Shown piece by piece: positions 1 to 11,570 of a stretch of 64,000 nucleotides of DNA (position 1 is the stretch's first letter; each line of letters opens with the position of its first letter). Source of the DNA: Castor canadensis. Lineage: Eukaryota > Chordata > Mammalia > Rodentia > Castoridae. The position numbers and the translations under genes were made by a program. The notes under the pieces are model-generated. The model made no database searches. It saw nothing but the letters and a program-made list of their open reading frames with translations, and was not told where the DNA came from. The DNA lies in NCBI RefSeq assembly GCF_047511655.1, contig NC_133390.1:128641583-128705582 (forward strand), read 5' to 3'.

Positions 1-48
1 CCAGTGAGTACACAAGTGGCAAGTAAGTGAAATGGCCTTATTGCCCAC

Positions 49-515
49 ATGAAGAAAGCTATAGTGGTGTCAACAGAAGATAAAACCAGCCACGACACTT
101 CCTTTAGCCAAAGGCTAATCCAGAGCAAGGCTTTAACGCCCTTCAATTCTAGCAAGGCTGAAAGAAGTGAGAATGCTGCAGAATTCAAGTTTGAAGTTAG
201 CAGAGGTTGGCTTATAAGATATAAAGAAGATGCCATCTCTACAACATAACAGTACAGCGTATATAGAAGCTGCAGCAAGTGATACAGAAGATGCAGCTAA
301 GATAAGTGATGAAGGATGCTATGCTAAACAACAGATTCTCAATGCAGACAAAACAGCTTTGTGTTAGAAGAAGATGCTGTGTAGGACTTTCATAGCTAAA
401 GAGAAGCCAATTTATGGCTTCAAAGTGTCAAGGGACTGACTCTCCTGTTAGGGGCTAAGGCAGTTGATGACTTAAGTTGAAGCCAAAGTTCATTTACCAA
501 CTTCTCAAGAGAGGA
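49..515 (+). pseudogene. Tigger1-type (pogo/Tc1-mariner) transposase remnant
   Basis: This is a decayed middle part of a DNA-transposon transposase of the Tigger1/TIGD1 kind. The first 66 codons (49-249) carry the recognisable run [19 protein letters not shown] and then [13 protein letters not shown], which corresponds to the end of the CENP-B-type DNA-binding region. After a stop, a shifted frame continues from about 262 with [17 protein letters not shown] and [11 protein letters not shown], the region around the first catalytic Asp of the DDE fold. Traces such as LKPKFIY persist to about 515. Stops, frameshifts and missing parts exclude function. Both ends are lost: the left at the window edge, the right by decay. 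Family recognition comes from memory of Tigger1 proteins; the subfamily is uncertain. Confidence 0.85.
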
Positions 516-1379
516 TTAGTTGACCCAGCTGTCAGGTCTCTGCTCCAGCTGCAGAGAGCTTTCTTTGCCAAGGGCACACCCTTCTTGTTGTATCCTAGTC
601 CACATGAGTGCCTGAGTGAGGTGGGATGAAGGCTCAGTCTTTATAGTTCAGTGTAGGGGTAAAAACTACAGCACACCACATATGCCCCAGAGCACCCATG
701 GGGTTGGTCAATGTTTTGTTGGGCCTGAAACATTCCATCCCCCGCCCCCTGCTCTGCTTTATCCTTTATTCTTTCCCTCCCTCCCTTCCACGAGTGTGAC
801 ATTTAACAAACATCCTGAATGGCATATTCCATCTCAGCACCTGGTTCTGGAGAATCGTACCTTCTGTGCTGGGCCTTGCCTTAGTCGATGCCACACAGCA
901 GATATGAACAAGCATCCTGGTTGTTGTACATGTGTTAACAGAGTCTTTTGATCATCTTATCCTGCCTGCTCTGGCTAGAGGGGATCATCGTGTTTTTAAC
1001 AATAGGATTTTTGGGCTCTATGTGTATGTATGGACTTTGCCCCCTGCACCAAAGGCAAAAGGTGAATTTCTTGATCTTCTGGAATTTAGATTAGTGCCCA
1101 AGCCAGAATCATGGGATTATAGAAGGAAGAAAGTGCTGGAAGTGGTAACATTTATTAGGTTTGCTCTTTGATGCTCCACTTTTATGTTTCTGCATCTCTC
1201 ATATATATTTTTGTGGTACCCTTTCCAATGATTCAGGCAACCTCCTTCCAAGTGCTGAATGGTCCAATAAAATTAAAGTTATCCATGCTACACATTGGTG
1301 ATTTGTGCCCTGATTTTTTTTTTCTCAAGAGGAAAAGGCCTTTATTCTACCTACCCATTTGATCAGAGATTTGGTTGGA
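516..1379. other. Unassigned sequence
   Basis: No coding signal, RNA gene or confidently named repeat is seen. A 111-codon frame at 616-951 has no recognisable domain and is proline- and serine-rich. Degenerate LTR or further Tigger sequence cannot be excluded. Confidence 0.4.
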
Positions 1380-2110
1380 ACTGGAATTCAGATTTGAGAC
1401 AGTTTTCTCTCTGAATTTTTAAGGCATTGTCTGTGGTTTGCCCACTCCTACTACATTGGTGAGAAATTCAAAGCCATTTTCGCTCCTGATTTTTTGCATG
1501 TTGCTTGTTTTGCCCTCTCTCAGGGTGTTTACCGAATCTTTTGAAATTTCACTCTGTACTTCATGGTACTTGGTAGTCTCTTAAAATTTGGAAACTGATG
1601 CCTTTTGTTTCTAGGAGATTTTCTCAAATGATCTATCAATGATTACTCACTCCTGTTTTTCTTTTGTTTCTTTCCCTGTCCTTACTTCATATCCCATTTT
1701 TCTCTCTTCCACCCTTCCATTATTGAAATGGTCTGGAACATTGATTTTCTTGGCCTGGCTAGCTAATTTTCCTCTCATTTCTATACTATTTATCATCCCT
1801 CTTCAGTTCAATCTCATTTTGGGGATTTTCCTTAACTTTGTATTTCAACTCTTCAGTTGCATTTTTGATGTTTGTTCTGGGGTTTTTATTGTTATGACCT
1901 CTTTTTTTTTTGTCCTCAGATGTAGCCTTTCTTTAGGACCTGTTCTTGTTTCAAAGATGCCTTATCTTTTCTCATTTCTCTGGGATAATTGACAACATGT
2001 ATTTCTGGAAGATTTTTGCGTCCTCTGAATTATTCTTTTCCATTTATTTGCATTGGTCTTTACATTTAATGTTAGAAGTTTTCTTAGCAGGTTGGTGATT
2101 CTTAGCTTGT
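1380..2110. repeat. T-rich stretch resembling an old interspersed repeat
   Basis: This is a long T/C-rich stretch. Segments such as 'ctaggagattttctc', 'ttaactttgtatttcaactcttcagttgcatttttgat' in shortened form, and 'gacctgttcttgtttcaaagatgc' resemble the wording of a very common old mammalian repeat. I cannot name the family from sequence alone. A 117-codon hydrophobic frame at 1639-1992 is a product of the T-richness and is not a gene. Confidence 0.35.
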
Positions 2111-2534
2111 ATGTATGCACAAGTAATGTGAATGAAAAACTTGGGAATGGAGCAGGTGAGCTGGCTTGAAGCCAGTGAGCATCACTGTGAGGTAGTCTGA
2201 GGGGGAACCTCTGAGTTGAGCATCCTCAAGTACTGGCTCCTGGGCTGGCCTGGGTAAAGGGATGGATGCCAGTGTTGTGAGAGCTAAGCAAGAGTAGGAG
2301 GCAGCCTTTACTCTTAGTTGGCATAGCTTTCCCTAATTCTACTCCTTTCTGGTAGGTCCACTCTCATCTGTGCAAACCCAGGGACTTTCTGCCTAACCTT
2401 TCAGAAAGAAACTTCCAAATATCTTTCAGGGTGGGAAGTTATATTGTTGTGTGAGATGAGGAGGAGATCTGAAGCTCTATCCCTTTAATATTTGACTTCT
2501 CTCACCTATTTCTAGATAAACTTGTTACTCACAG
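2111..2534. other. Unassigned sequence
   Basis: Mixed-composition sequence without recognisable genes or repeats. Confidence 0.4.
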
Positions 2535-2541
2535 TACTTGA

Positions 2542-2574
<33 letters not shown>

Positions 2575-2773
2575 TACTGGGAATTGAACCCAGAGCTTCA
2601 TGCTTGCTACGCAAGCACTCTACCACCTGAGTGACACCCCTAGCCCTTTTGTTTTTGGATATGGGGTTTCATTAACTTTCCTTGGCTGGCCTCAAACTCT
2701 CAATCCTCCTGCCTCTGCCTCCCAAGTAGCTGGAATTATAGGTGGGAAGCACCATGCCCAACTGATACTTGAA
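2535..2773 (-). mobile_element. Composite B1-ID SINE, antisense, with target-site duplication
   Basis: Read on the minus strand, a B1/Alu-like 7SL unit (CACCTATAATTCCAGCTACT, GGAGGCAGAGGCAGGAGGAT) is followed by a tRNA-Ala-like ID unit (GGTAGAGTGCTTGCGTAGCA, GGTTCAATTCCCAGTACC). The 3' tail is a CA repeat (TG on the given strand, 2544-2573). The 8-bp direct repeat TACTTGAA at 2535-2542 and 2766-2773 is the likely target-site duplication. The element looks near full length. Confidence 0.85.
2544..2573. repeat. (TG)n microsatellite, 30 bp
   Basis: An uninterrupted TG run abuts the 3' end of the antisense SINE. It lies exactly where the A-rich tail would be, so it probably grew out of the SINE tail. 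Confidence 0.95.
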
Positions 2774-3374
2774 CTTTTTAAGGGTTCTACTGTCATACTC
2801 TGATTGGTGCTGAATGCTCAGCTGGCATTTAAAAAGATTCGGGTTTCTACAAGGTAAATTACTCTGTGTCTATTTTCCATTAGTTTTAAATCTTCAACAT
2901 TTTTTGGCTATCCCCTCACCAGTTCTTTCCATCCTTGTGAAATCATGCTTTTAAGACCCCCTCTCCAACCATAGCTTTAGTAAGGTTTTGGACAGTAGGA
3001 AAATCAGATATTTCAACTTGACATTGTTATACACAACTGTTCACACATATCCTTACATGCAGCTTTGACCATTTTTCTAAGATTCACAACACTGGGGGAT
3101 TTCATATGATTATTGTTAGAGAATATGGTAGGCTCTGAGCATTCCAGAAAGGTACCATTTTCTCAATGTAGTTAAAGTTACTACAATACTGTAAGTGTAT
3201 TTCATGTTATTACACTTTGAAAACACTTTTATTAGTTATACATCAAAGCATACATCTACCTTAATTTCCATAGTTGAGTGTGGGAATTTTAGATATTCAG
3301 GCTTCAAAGATTTCTTCCTAAGAAAATCAAACTGAAAACTGAGTATTAAGCTTTTGCTTTTCACTAGAGTTGGA
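2774..3374. other. Unassigned AT-rich sequence
   Basis: No gene seen. The part after about 3210 may belong to the old L1 that follows, but I cannot match it confidently. Confidence 0.4.
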
Positions 3375-3570
3375 TATTTATTTTGTTTCAATTGATTCAT
3401 TGTTATGATGAATATCTTTGTGCATCAAGCTTTTTCATGCATTAGAATTGTGTCTTCAGGCTAGATTCCCAGGAGTGGGATTACTGGATCTCAAGCTATA
3501 AACATTTTTAGGGTTTTAGGCTCTTACTGTCAATTTGCCTTCCAAAAGTTATGGCAAATTTTCCTAATGG
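3375..3570 (-). mobile_element. Old L1 (L1M-type) fragment, antisense
   Basis: The run 'gaatatctttgtgcatcaag ... gctagattcccaggagtggg ... attactggatc ... aatttgccttccaaaagtt' matches, in antisense, the remembered 3' half of ORF2 of old mammalian L1 elements. It is heavily mutated and no frame is open on the minus strand. Confidence 0.6.
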
Positions 3571-4051
3571 AGAACAATGGGTCAAAGTATTTTTATGTAC
3601 CTCTTTGGGAAAGGGTAGGGTGAGGCAGTCCACAAAATTCATCTCAATAGCAAAGCACATATATAGAAATATCCACACAAGCATGGCCACCTGTGATGCC
3701 AACTCATTTGGTTACTGTAATAGAGCCAATCCCAGATTTTTTCTGCTGTCTGAGGCCCCCTAATCATAATTGAAGCATTTACCACATGCTTAGATTGTCT
3801 ACAGAACATATAATTGGAGAAAATTCTCAGGGACAGCTCATAGTTTTAGAAAAACTGTGAAATGTTTCAAACAAAGAGCTACATATTCCCTGAGATAGGG
3901 TTCCCTAAACCTTTACCATCAGACTCCATTCTCAGAGTTCCTTATGTTTGCTGCAACTCCACAGGTGGGATTAGGGCCATGGAAATGGTGCAAAAGGGCC
4001 AGAAGGGAGGGTGCTCAGGGAACCCTGAGAGTCTCTAGAGCCCATTACCTG
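3571..4051. other. Unassigned sequence
   Basis: A 70-codon frame (3551-3763) shows no known domain. No repeat is recognised. Confidence 0.4.
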
Positions 4052-4727
4052 TGGAAGATTCTTTTAAAAATACTTTAATTAGTATATGATAGTTATACAG
4101 GTGGTTTCATTGTGACATTTCCATATATACATATATTATACCCCGATTCATCCCCTCCATTATTTTCTCTCATATCCCAGGTCATTCTTAAACTTCAGCA
4201 GGTTTCAATGTCTCATATTCATGTATGTATAGAAAGTACATCAACTATATTCACTCTCACTTATCCTCCCGCTCCCACTAACAGCCTCCCCTTAACATGA
4301 CCTATTTTATATTCCTGTCCTTCATTGTTTAAGTGTCTGTTTATTGTTCAGTGGGGGTTTTGCTTTGATATTTTTATCTGTAAATATATTGTGCTTAAAT
4401 TAGTCTAACCACTAACTCTTCCTCACCCATTTCCCTCTACCCTGTATTGTTCAACAGTTTCACCGTGTCTTGTTCCTACATAGATATGATGTATTTCATT
4501 GTTACTCACTCTCTATCATTCTTTTCTCGTTTTCCTTCTCAGTCTCCTTTAACAATCCCACTTTCAGAAACATGTTCTGTATATATTTATGTGTGTATAT
4601 GAATAATGCTTATATTTGTATTGGATCTATCTTCCACATATGAGAGAAAACATGATCTTTGTCTTTCTGAACTTGGCTACCTTCACTTAAGATGATGTTC
4701 ACCAGTTCTGTCCTATGGAACATTCTT
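4052..4727 (-). mobile_element. 5'-truncated L1, antisense, 3' UTR plus ORF2 end
   Basis: On the minus strand this has the extreme end of ORF2 (on the plus strand, 'ttccacatatgagagaaaac' and 'gatgatgttcaccagttctg') followed by an L1 3' UTR ending in 'taaagtatttttaaaag'. A probable target-site duplication, TGGAAGATTCTT (4052-4063) and TGGAACATTCTT (4716-4727), differs at one base. The insert body is therefore about 652 bp, a short 5'-truncated copy. Confidence 0.75.
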
Positions 4728-6982
4728 GAAGTATCTAGGTCATTTCACTTAAAACATATCACCTGCCACACATGACATTTTGCTTTGAGCAAATATTCAA
4801 GGCAAACAATTTTGGTCAAAGGAAAAGGAGAAAATGAAGACAAAGATGAAAGTGGGTTACAAGTGCTCAAATGAGGCTCATATCCTTTACCATCCTGCAG
4901 CAATCAGGGAAGAATGACTTGACTGGGGGGTTGCATTACAGAGACAAAGACAGACAAAGCCACTGCCTTCCCGTGTGAGGGCTGAATGAATGTTCAGAGA
5001 TAGCAGTGTCTGGTTATTAGTTTTAGGGGCTTGAACTCCCTGATGGTTATGGGAGTGACACTGAGGGTGTTGATGCTGGTGAAGGCGGCAGTGGTTGTGC
5101 TGGCAGGGACCTCAATGGTGACCTGAAGATTTTGGGGCATTCTCAACCTTAGGTTTTTGACAAGTAACCTCAGGGAGACCCAGTAAAGAGACCCACTGAC
5201 TACTGCTTTGAGCAACTCTGAGCAAAACAAGTCTGCCTACAGAGCAGGACAGTGTTTACTGAGCATGGCAACTTCCTTGATCATTTTCCTTAGTACTTTA
5301 TTGCTGCATCTGTGTGAAAAGTCAGAGAAGACGGTGCCTGAAAACTAACTGTGCTGCAAGACAGAGCTTGTCCTTTAGTGTCTGAGAGACATGACTTCTG
5401 ATTCATCTGTCTGCCTCTCAGGGCTTGGTCTCCACATCTGAAATGGAAACACAATACTTAGATTGCAGGGGTGTTGAGCAGGCATTTGGCATGGTGCACA
5501 CACAGCCCATGCTCTCAGATGCTGGTTCTTTCTTTGGGATGGAGGGAAGTGCCTTAGGTGGGGGTCCCAGACAGAGACCTACCTGAATGACACATCAGGG
5601 ATAGTCCTGGGGCTTTGCTTCCTCCACTTACCTCTGATTCCCAAAATTCATACACTTCTGGGAATCTCTCTTGAACTTCACTGAAATGTGATCCTCAAGT
5701 TGTTGTCCCTGGCCCATGAGCATCACTATCACCTGGGATCCATGTCCTTGGGTTTCACTCTTACCTATTAAGTCAGGAACTTGGGGGTGAAAACACAAGC
5801 CACTCCTGCATGTAGATGGAAATTTGAAAGCCACTGCCTGAAGTTTGGATTCTCATTAGTTACTTGCTTCCACTTTTGGGTCTACTTTTTGGACATGGAC
5901 CATCTACTTAAAACTGAAAAATCAGTGAAAATCTCTATCCGCATCTCCAACAGATGCCTGCTCTGTGGTGGAACTTTCTCATATCCCAAGGATGGTGTTT
6001 TATTCTTCTCACCTGTGCATGCCCTGGAGCACCTATGGTGCTCAGCGCTTGGCAAGTCCTCGGCCTGCAGAGGATGACGCTTTTCTTTCAGCTGTCCTGT
6101 AGACCTGCATCTGGATTATGGAGCATAAACCTTATTGTAGTTTTCCCTTTACTTTGTATTTTTACATCCTGTCATTCTTGAAATGATGATGTTTTACTGA
6201 AATGGAGTGAAAAAAACTCTTTTCAAATATCACTGAACACTTTAACAGTGCTGAATGGTCTCCTTAAACAGAGGTACAGGGAATATGCCAGCTATTCCCT
6301 TATTTTCCCTCAAAATACTGTCACTTTCTTAGTAATTTGGGGGAATTTTTTAAATCATGTCAAGCAGGGTGCCAATATTGCTGGAACTATAATCTTTAAA
6401 GTTGGGACCTTGAATACAATTGCCAATATCCCCATTTCTGTATGGTCTGTGTCTAGCATTTTAAGGATTATTCAATAAATATCTCTTAAATAGAATAGAC
6501 ACACTCAAAGCATATGAGACCCCTACAGAGCCTTCAGGTCTATCTTGTTTGACTGCTGGCATATTTTAAATGCTATTGAATTAAGACTTCCTTGAGTAGG
6601 CTTATGTTTATCTTGCAAGAAGCTTTGCCAAGATGAAATTAGATTTCATAAGGTCTCACATAGTTGGGGGAGCCATAGCAGGGTTTTAACATTTCAGAGG
6701 GCAATTTTGGGGATTGATATCAAGATCATGTAGCATATGCATCATCTTTATATTTTGTTGAAGATTATCAGTCGCCATAGTGAGAGACCTTAGAAATTTT
6801 CCTGATTTTATCAGTAGTGTTGTGTTTGGCCAGGATAGGAATGACTGGTTAGTCTCACTAAGATTTCTGTGGACCAGAGATCTGTTTTCCAAACTCAGGA
6901 GCTTTGTGCTTGCTCTACCCTTGTCCCTGGAGTTCTTGCTGAAGTCTTCCAAGGGCACATTTCTTTATGCCATGTACTAAGA
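4728..6982. other. Unassigned sequence, 2.3 kb
   Basis: No gene, RNA or confident repeat is recognised. A minus-strand frame of 78 codons (4994-5230) and plus-strand frames at 5781-6181 carry no motif I know. A short segment near 6400-6480 ending 'attcaataaatatctcttaa' is weakly L2-like. Confidence 0.4.
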
Positions 6983-7240
6983 GGTAGTATGGTGTCATAG
7001 TTAGATGCTAGAGCCAACTGCTTTAGTGGAAAGTCTACTTTCCCTCTTCATTGCTGTGTGACCTTAGGGATGTAAGCAAGTCCTTCTCCACCTCAGTTTC
7101 TTCATCAGTAGAATGGAGATAATAGTACCAACTTCCTAGAGTTATTGAGAGGATTAAAATAATTCATACATATAAAATGCTCTGAACATATCTTGGCACA
7201 AGTAAAGCCCTCAGTCATTGTTAGCTATTACTATTATAAA
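6983..7240 (+). mobile_element. MIR SINE
   Basis: Nearly full-length MIR in sense orientation. The tRNA-like head is 'gtatggtgtcatagttagat', the core is 'gctgtgtgaccttaggga', followed by 'cctcagtttcttcatcagta' and 'gaatggagataatagtacc', and the LINE2-like tail is 'tcagtcattgttagctatta'. Divergence is that of a mammal-wide relic. Confidence 0.9.
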
Positions 7241-7329
7241 TCAGGTTCAGGTCCAAAGTTACCTGTTTTGAAGGGCCTTGATGTGCTACTAAATTTAAGA
7301 GTCATCCTTAACTCAGCTCCATTTCTATG

Positions 7330-7516
7330 AAACCATCACCATGGCACTTAGCACAATATGACATTGACTGATAGAAGCATTTGTGTCTCCCTAGGTTTAG
7401 AACAAAAGCACCATAATATTAGGGATTGTGTTGTTGGTTTTTACTACTGAATTCTCATTGCCTAGAATGCTGCCTACATCACAATAGGCGTTCAGTAAAG
7501 ATTTGTTTAATAAAGT
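7330..7516 (+). mobile_element. LINE L2 3' end
   Basis: Typical L2 3' untranslated wording: 'atggcacttagcacaatatg', 'attctcattgcctagaatg', and the end 'ggcgttcagtaaagatttgt'. It is an old, truncated copy lying just behind a MIR, whose tail is related to L2. Confidence 0.75.
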
Positions 7517-7825
7517 ACAGGTTCCAGAATTAGTTCACTCTGACCAAACTCAGAACTATCCCACTCTGAGTTCTTCCACTCTTCCGAGAGATAGGGCTTG
7601 TTCTGCGTTTCCCAGATTCATTAGAGGTGAACTTTTTGCCATCATTGTTGTCTGAGACCTTGGGATGTTCTCTGGTGGACTTTGGAGTGTGGGTCATACC
7701 AAAATCTTCTGTGGCTTGGGAGCAGCATACAAGTGGTCAGCAGGAGCACAATGAAGAAGGATGTATCTACTTCTCTAAGGAGGGGAATGGTTTGGTCTTT
7801 GCTGTTGGTCAAGAAATAAAAATAA

Positions 7826-7920
7826 GACTGGGAGAATGATTCAAGTGATAGAGTGCCTGTCTAGCAAGCACGAAGCCCTGCATTCAAATTCCAGTACCCC
7901 AAAAATTTAAAAATAAAATA
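7826..7920 (+). mobile_element. ID-type SINE (tRNA-Ala-derived), sense
   Basis: 'gggagaatgattcaagtgat', 'agagtgcctgtctagcaagc' and 'cattcaaattccagtacccc' form a tRNA-like body with box A- and box B-like parts, followed by an A-rich tail mixed with T. It is flanked by A-rich 'aataaaaataag'-like sequence on both sides, which could be a duplication but is too simple to be sure. Confidence 0.85.
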
Positions 7921-8608
7921 AGGAGTCTGTCTTTATATTGGCAAGACTGGTCATATAAACTCAAGGACATTGATGTGAATTGGCCACACTACTCATTGCC
8001 TCCAATAAATAGCTGCTTCCTCCTGCTGTAAGCTTTTGCTAGTAAGGGTCCCAGCACAGATAAAGGTATTTTATGTGAGAAAAATCCCATTTTTTTTCCT
8101 TTCCAAGCTTGACCAAGAGTGCACAATACTCTGCATGTCCAGACTATGGCTCTCAGGGTTGGACTTCTCTATTTCATACACAGTTACATACATTAGGACA
8201 CATCCAATGTGGCATCAGTAGGTCAAGGGCACTGCTGGCATCAGCAACTTTATGTCTCTAAGTTACCCTTGGGCACACAAGCAGTGGGGTGGCTTCTCAT
8301 CTAGCCCTCCCATCAATCATGTGTAAGTCTTCGTGACTTACACAAGAGAAGTTTATTTATCACTCTTGCAAAGTCTGTGTTAGATTCAGGCAGTTCTCCA
8401 GGGCAGCCTCCCCTAAGCAGGTACTCAACAAATAAGGTATGCTCAACATGACGCCTCCTCCAGAATCACTAGAACTGACAAGAAGACAACTGTGCACAGG
8501 CCCTTCCCTGTTCTGAAGTAAGGCATGTCTTCTCTGCTTCCCTTTCTTTGGCTGGATCTGGTCACGTGGTACCACTACATACAAGGGGCTTACGAGCCTG
8601 ATCTTCCG
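7921..8608. other. Unassigned sequence
   Basis: No gene or repeat recognised up to the left target-site duplication of the L1 that follows. Confidence 0.4.
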
Positions 8609-8623
8609 AGTATTCAGGAAGGG

Positions 8624-9847
8624 GTAGTTTGATTTCTTCCTTTCCTATTCAAATTTCTTTTATTTCTTCTTCTTGTCTTTTTGCTCCGTCTAAGAATTCC
8701 AGGATTAAGTTGAATCATAGTGGGGTGAATGAACACCCTTGTTGTGGAGTGAGTGAACACCTGTGATTTGTTCCTGACTTTAGAGGAAATGGTTCCAGTT
8801 TTTCCCCATTTTGTATGATGTTGGCTGTAGGCTTGTCATATATATACCTTTATTATGTTAAGGTACATTCTTTATATTTCTAGATTCATCAGAACTTTTA
8901 ATATGAAAGGATATTGAATTTTGTCAAAAATTCTTTTTCTGCATCTATTGAGAAGATCACATGGTGTTTTGTCTTTGCTTCTGTTAGTATGCTATATAAA
9001 ATTTAATGATTTGCATATGTTGAGCCATCCCTGCATCCCTGGGATGAAATCAACTTGATCATGGAACATGGTCTTTTTGATATGTTGTTGAATTTGGTTT
9101 GCTGGTATTTTAATGAAAGTTTTTGCAAGTATGTTTATTAAAGAGATTGCCTTATATTTCTTTGTGTGTGTGTGTGTCTTTGTCTGGTTTTAGGGTAAAT
9201 GTAATACTGGTGCCATAGAATGAGTTTGACAGTGTTCCTTCCCTTTCTATTTCATGGAAAAGTTTGAGGAGTGTTGATATTAGTTATTTAAAGATCTTTT
9301 AGAATTTAGCAGTGAATCATAAGGTCCTGGACTTTTCCTTTTTAGGGTCTTTTTCTTTTTAGAGTATTCTTTATTGCTTATTCAATTTCATTGCTTGTTA
9401 TAGGTCTATTTAGCTGATTTATATTCTCTTGGTTCAATTTTGGTTGGTCATACGTATCTAGAAATTTATCCATTTCTTCTAGATTTTCCAATTTATTTTG
9501 ATATAGCTTTTCAAACAGTCCCTAATGATTCCCTGGATATTATTGGTATTTGTTGTGATGTCCCCTTTTTGTTTCTAATTTTATTAATTTAGGTATTTTC
9601 TCTCCTCATTTTAGTCAGATTTGGTAGGGGTTTACCAATCTTATTTATCTTTTCAAAGAACCAACTTTTTGTTTCATTGATTTTTTTGTATTTTTTTTTG
9701 GTCTTTATTTCATTGATTTCAGGCTTCATTTTTATTATTTCTTTCCTTTGGTAATTTTGGGTTTAACTTATTCTTGCTCTTCTAGGAGTTTGAGATGTAG
9801 TATTAAGTCATTTATTTGAGAGCTTTCTGTGTTTTTAATATATACAT
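8624..9847 (-). pseudogene. Inverted ORF2 segment of the twin-primed L1
   Basis: On the minus strand this encodes the region between the endonuclease and the reverse-transcriptase active site. Recognisable steps on the plus strand are 'aaagaaccaactttttgttt' (complement of the codons for QKVGSL-like residues), 'catccctgcatccctgggat' (complement of the Q/HPGMQG-like block), and 'ttctgcatctattgagaaga' (complement of the FSIDAEKE-like block). A short TG run at about 9164-9177 interrupts it. Many stops and small indels are present. Its L1-internal 3' end sits next to the left target-site duplication. Confidence 0.85.
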
Positions 9848-11570
9848 TCAAGAAGTCAAACTATCCCTATTTGCAGATGACATGATCTTATACCTAAAGG
9901 TCCAGGAAAATCCATGAAAAAGCCCATAGACACTTTCAGCAAAAAAGCAGGATACAAAATCAATTTTAAAAAATCATTAGCTTTTCTGTATACCAACAAT
10001 AAACAGACTGAGAAAGAATAAAGGAAAACAATTCAATTTACAATAGCCTCAAAAAAAAAAACCTAGAATAAACTTAACAAAGGAAGTGAAAGACCTTTAC
10101 AATAAAAAACTATAAACTATTGAAGAAAGAATTTGAGGAAGATTACAGAAGGTGGGAAGCTGTCCCATGCTCATGGATTGGTAGAATCAGTATTGTGAAA
10201 ATGCCTATATTATCAAAAGCAGTCTACATGTTCAATGTAATCCCCATCAAAATTCCAATGACATTCATCACAGAGATTGAAAAATCAACCCTGACATTCA
10301 TATGGAAGCACAAAAGACTTCAAATAGCCAAGGTAATTCTGAACAAAAACAGCAATGCTGGAGGTATCACAATACCTGACTTCAAATTATACCGCAAGCC
10401 ATAGCAATAAAAACACCATGGTATTTGCACAAAAACAGACATGAAGACCAATGGAGCAGAATAGAAGATCCAATATGAATTCTTGTAGCTACACTCAACT
10501 GATTTTTGACAAAGGTGCCCAAAACATATGATGGAGAAAAGCCAGTCTCTTTATGAAATGTTGCTAGAGAAACTGGATATCTGCATGCGGAAAACTGAAA
10601 GTAGATCCATGTCTCTCACTCTGTACAAATACCACTTCAAAGTAGATTAAGGACCTTCATATAATACCTAAAACTTTGAAACAACTACAGGAAGTAGTAG
10701 GAATTGGCATAGGCAATGACTTCCTAAATAGAATTCCAATAGCTCAGTATATAAGACAAAGGATGAACAAATAGGACTGCATCAAAATAAAAAGTTTTTC
10801 CACAGCAAAAGAAACAGTCACTAGACCTAAGAAACTGCCCATGAATCAGAGAAAATCTTTGCCAATTACACCTCTGAAAAGGGATTAATATCCAGAATCT
10901 ACAGGGAGTTAAAAAACTCAACCTCCAAAGAATCAACAACCCAGTGAAGAAATGGGTACATGAATTAAACAGGGATTGCTCAAAGGATGAGATACAAATG
11001 GCTAATAAATACATGAAGAAGTGCTCAACTTCCCTGGCCATAAAAGAAATGCAAATCAAAACTACTCTAAGATTTCACCTTACCCCAGTTAGAATGGCTA
11101 TCATCAACAGCACAAACAATAACAAATGTTAGTGAGGAGATGAAACAAGAATCTTTGTACTCTGTGGTGGGAATGTAAATTAGTACAACCATTCTGTAAA
11201 GCAGTATGGACATTCCTTACAAATCTAAAAATAGAGCTGCCATATGATCCAGTGATACCTCTCCTGGGCATATACCTGAAGGAATGTAAGTCAGGATACA
11301 ATAGAGACACCTGCACACTGACGTTTATTGCAACACTGTTCACAATAGCCAAGCTATTGAAACAACTCAGATGCCCTACAACTGATAATTAATTAAGACA
11401 ACCCATTAAGAATGGATTAAAATGATGGAGTTTTATTCAACCATAAGGAAGAACGAAACTATGTGGTTTGAAGCTAAATGAATGGAATTGGAAGACATTA
11501 TGTTAAGTGAAGTAAACCAGGTCCAGAAAGACAAAGGCCATATGTTTTCTCTCATATGTGGAAGATAGAT
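9848..11570 (+). pseudogene. L1 ORF2 remnant: reverse transcriptase C-half and Cys-rich end
   Basis: Starts at [15 protein letters not shown]; the FADD residues of the reverse-transcriptase active site lie at 9870-9881. It continues through the thumb-like region (94 open codons at 10120-10404, with '[20 protein letters not shown]') to the C-terminal end around 'catatgttttctctcatatg' at about 11540-11560. Frameshifts and stops break it into pieces, so it cannot make a working enzyme. In a live L1 this protein nicks DNA and copies its own RNA at the nick. Confidence 0.85.

Noticed and set aside
4994..5230. 78-codon minus-strand frame considered as a processed pseudogene
   Set aside because: No parent protein could be recognised, and no poly-A tail or duplication was found beside it.
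7826..7920. tRNA-like sequence with box A and box B
   Set aside because: It belongs to an ID-type SINE with an A-rich tail and does not keep a proper cloverleaf; not called as a tRNA gene.
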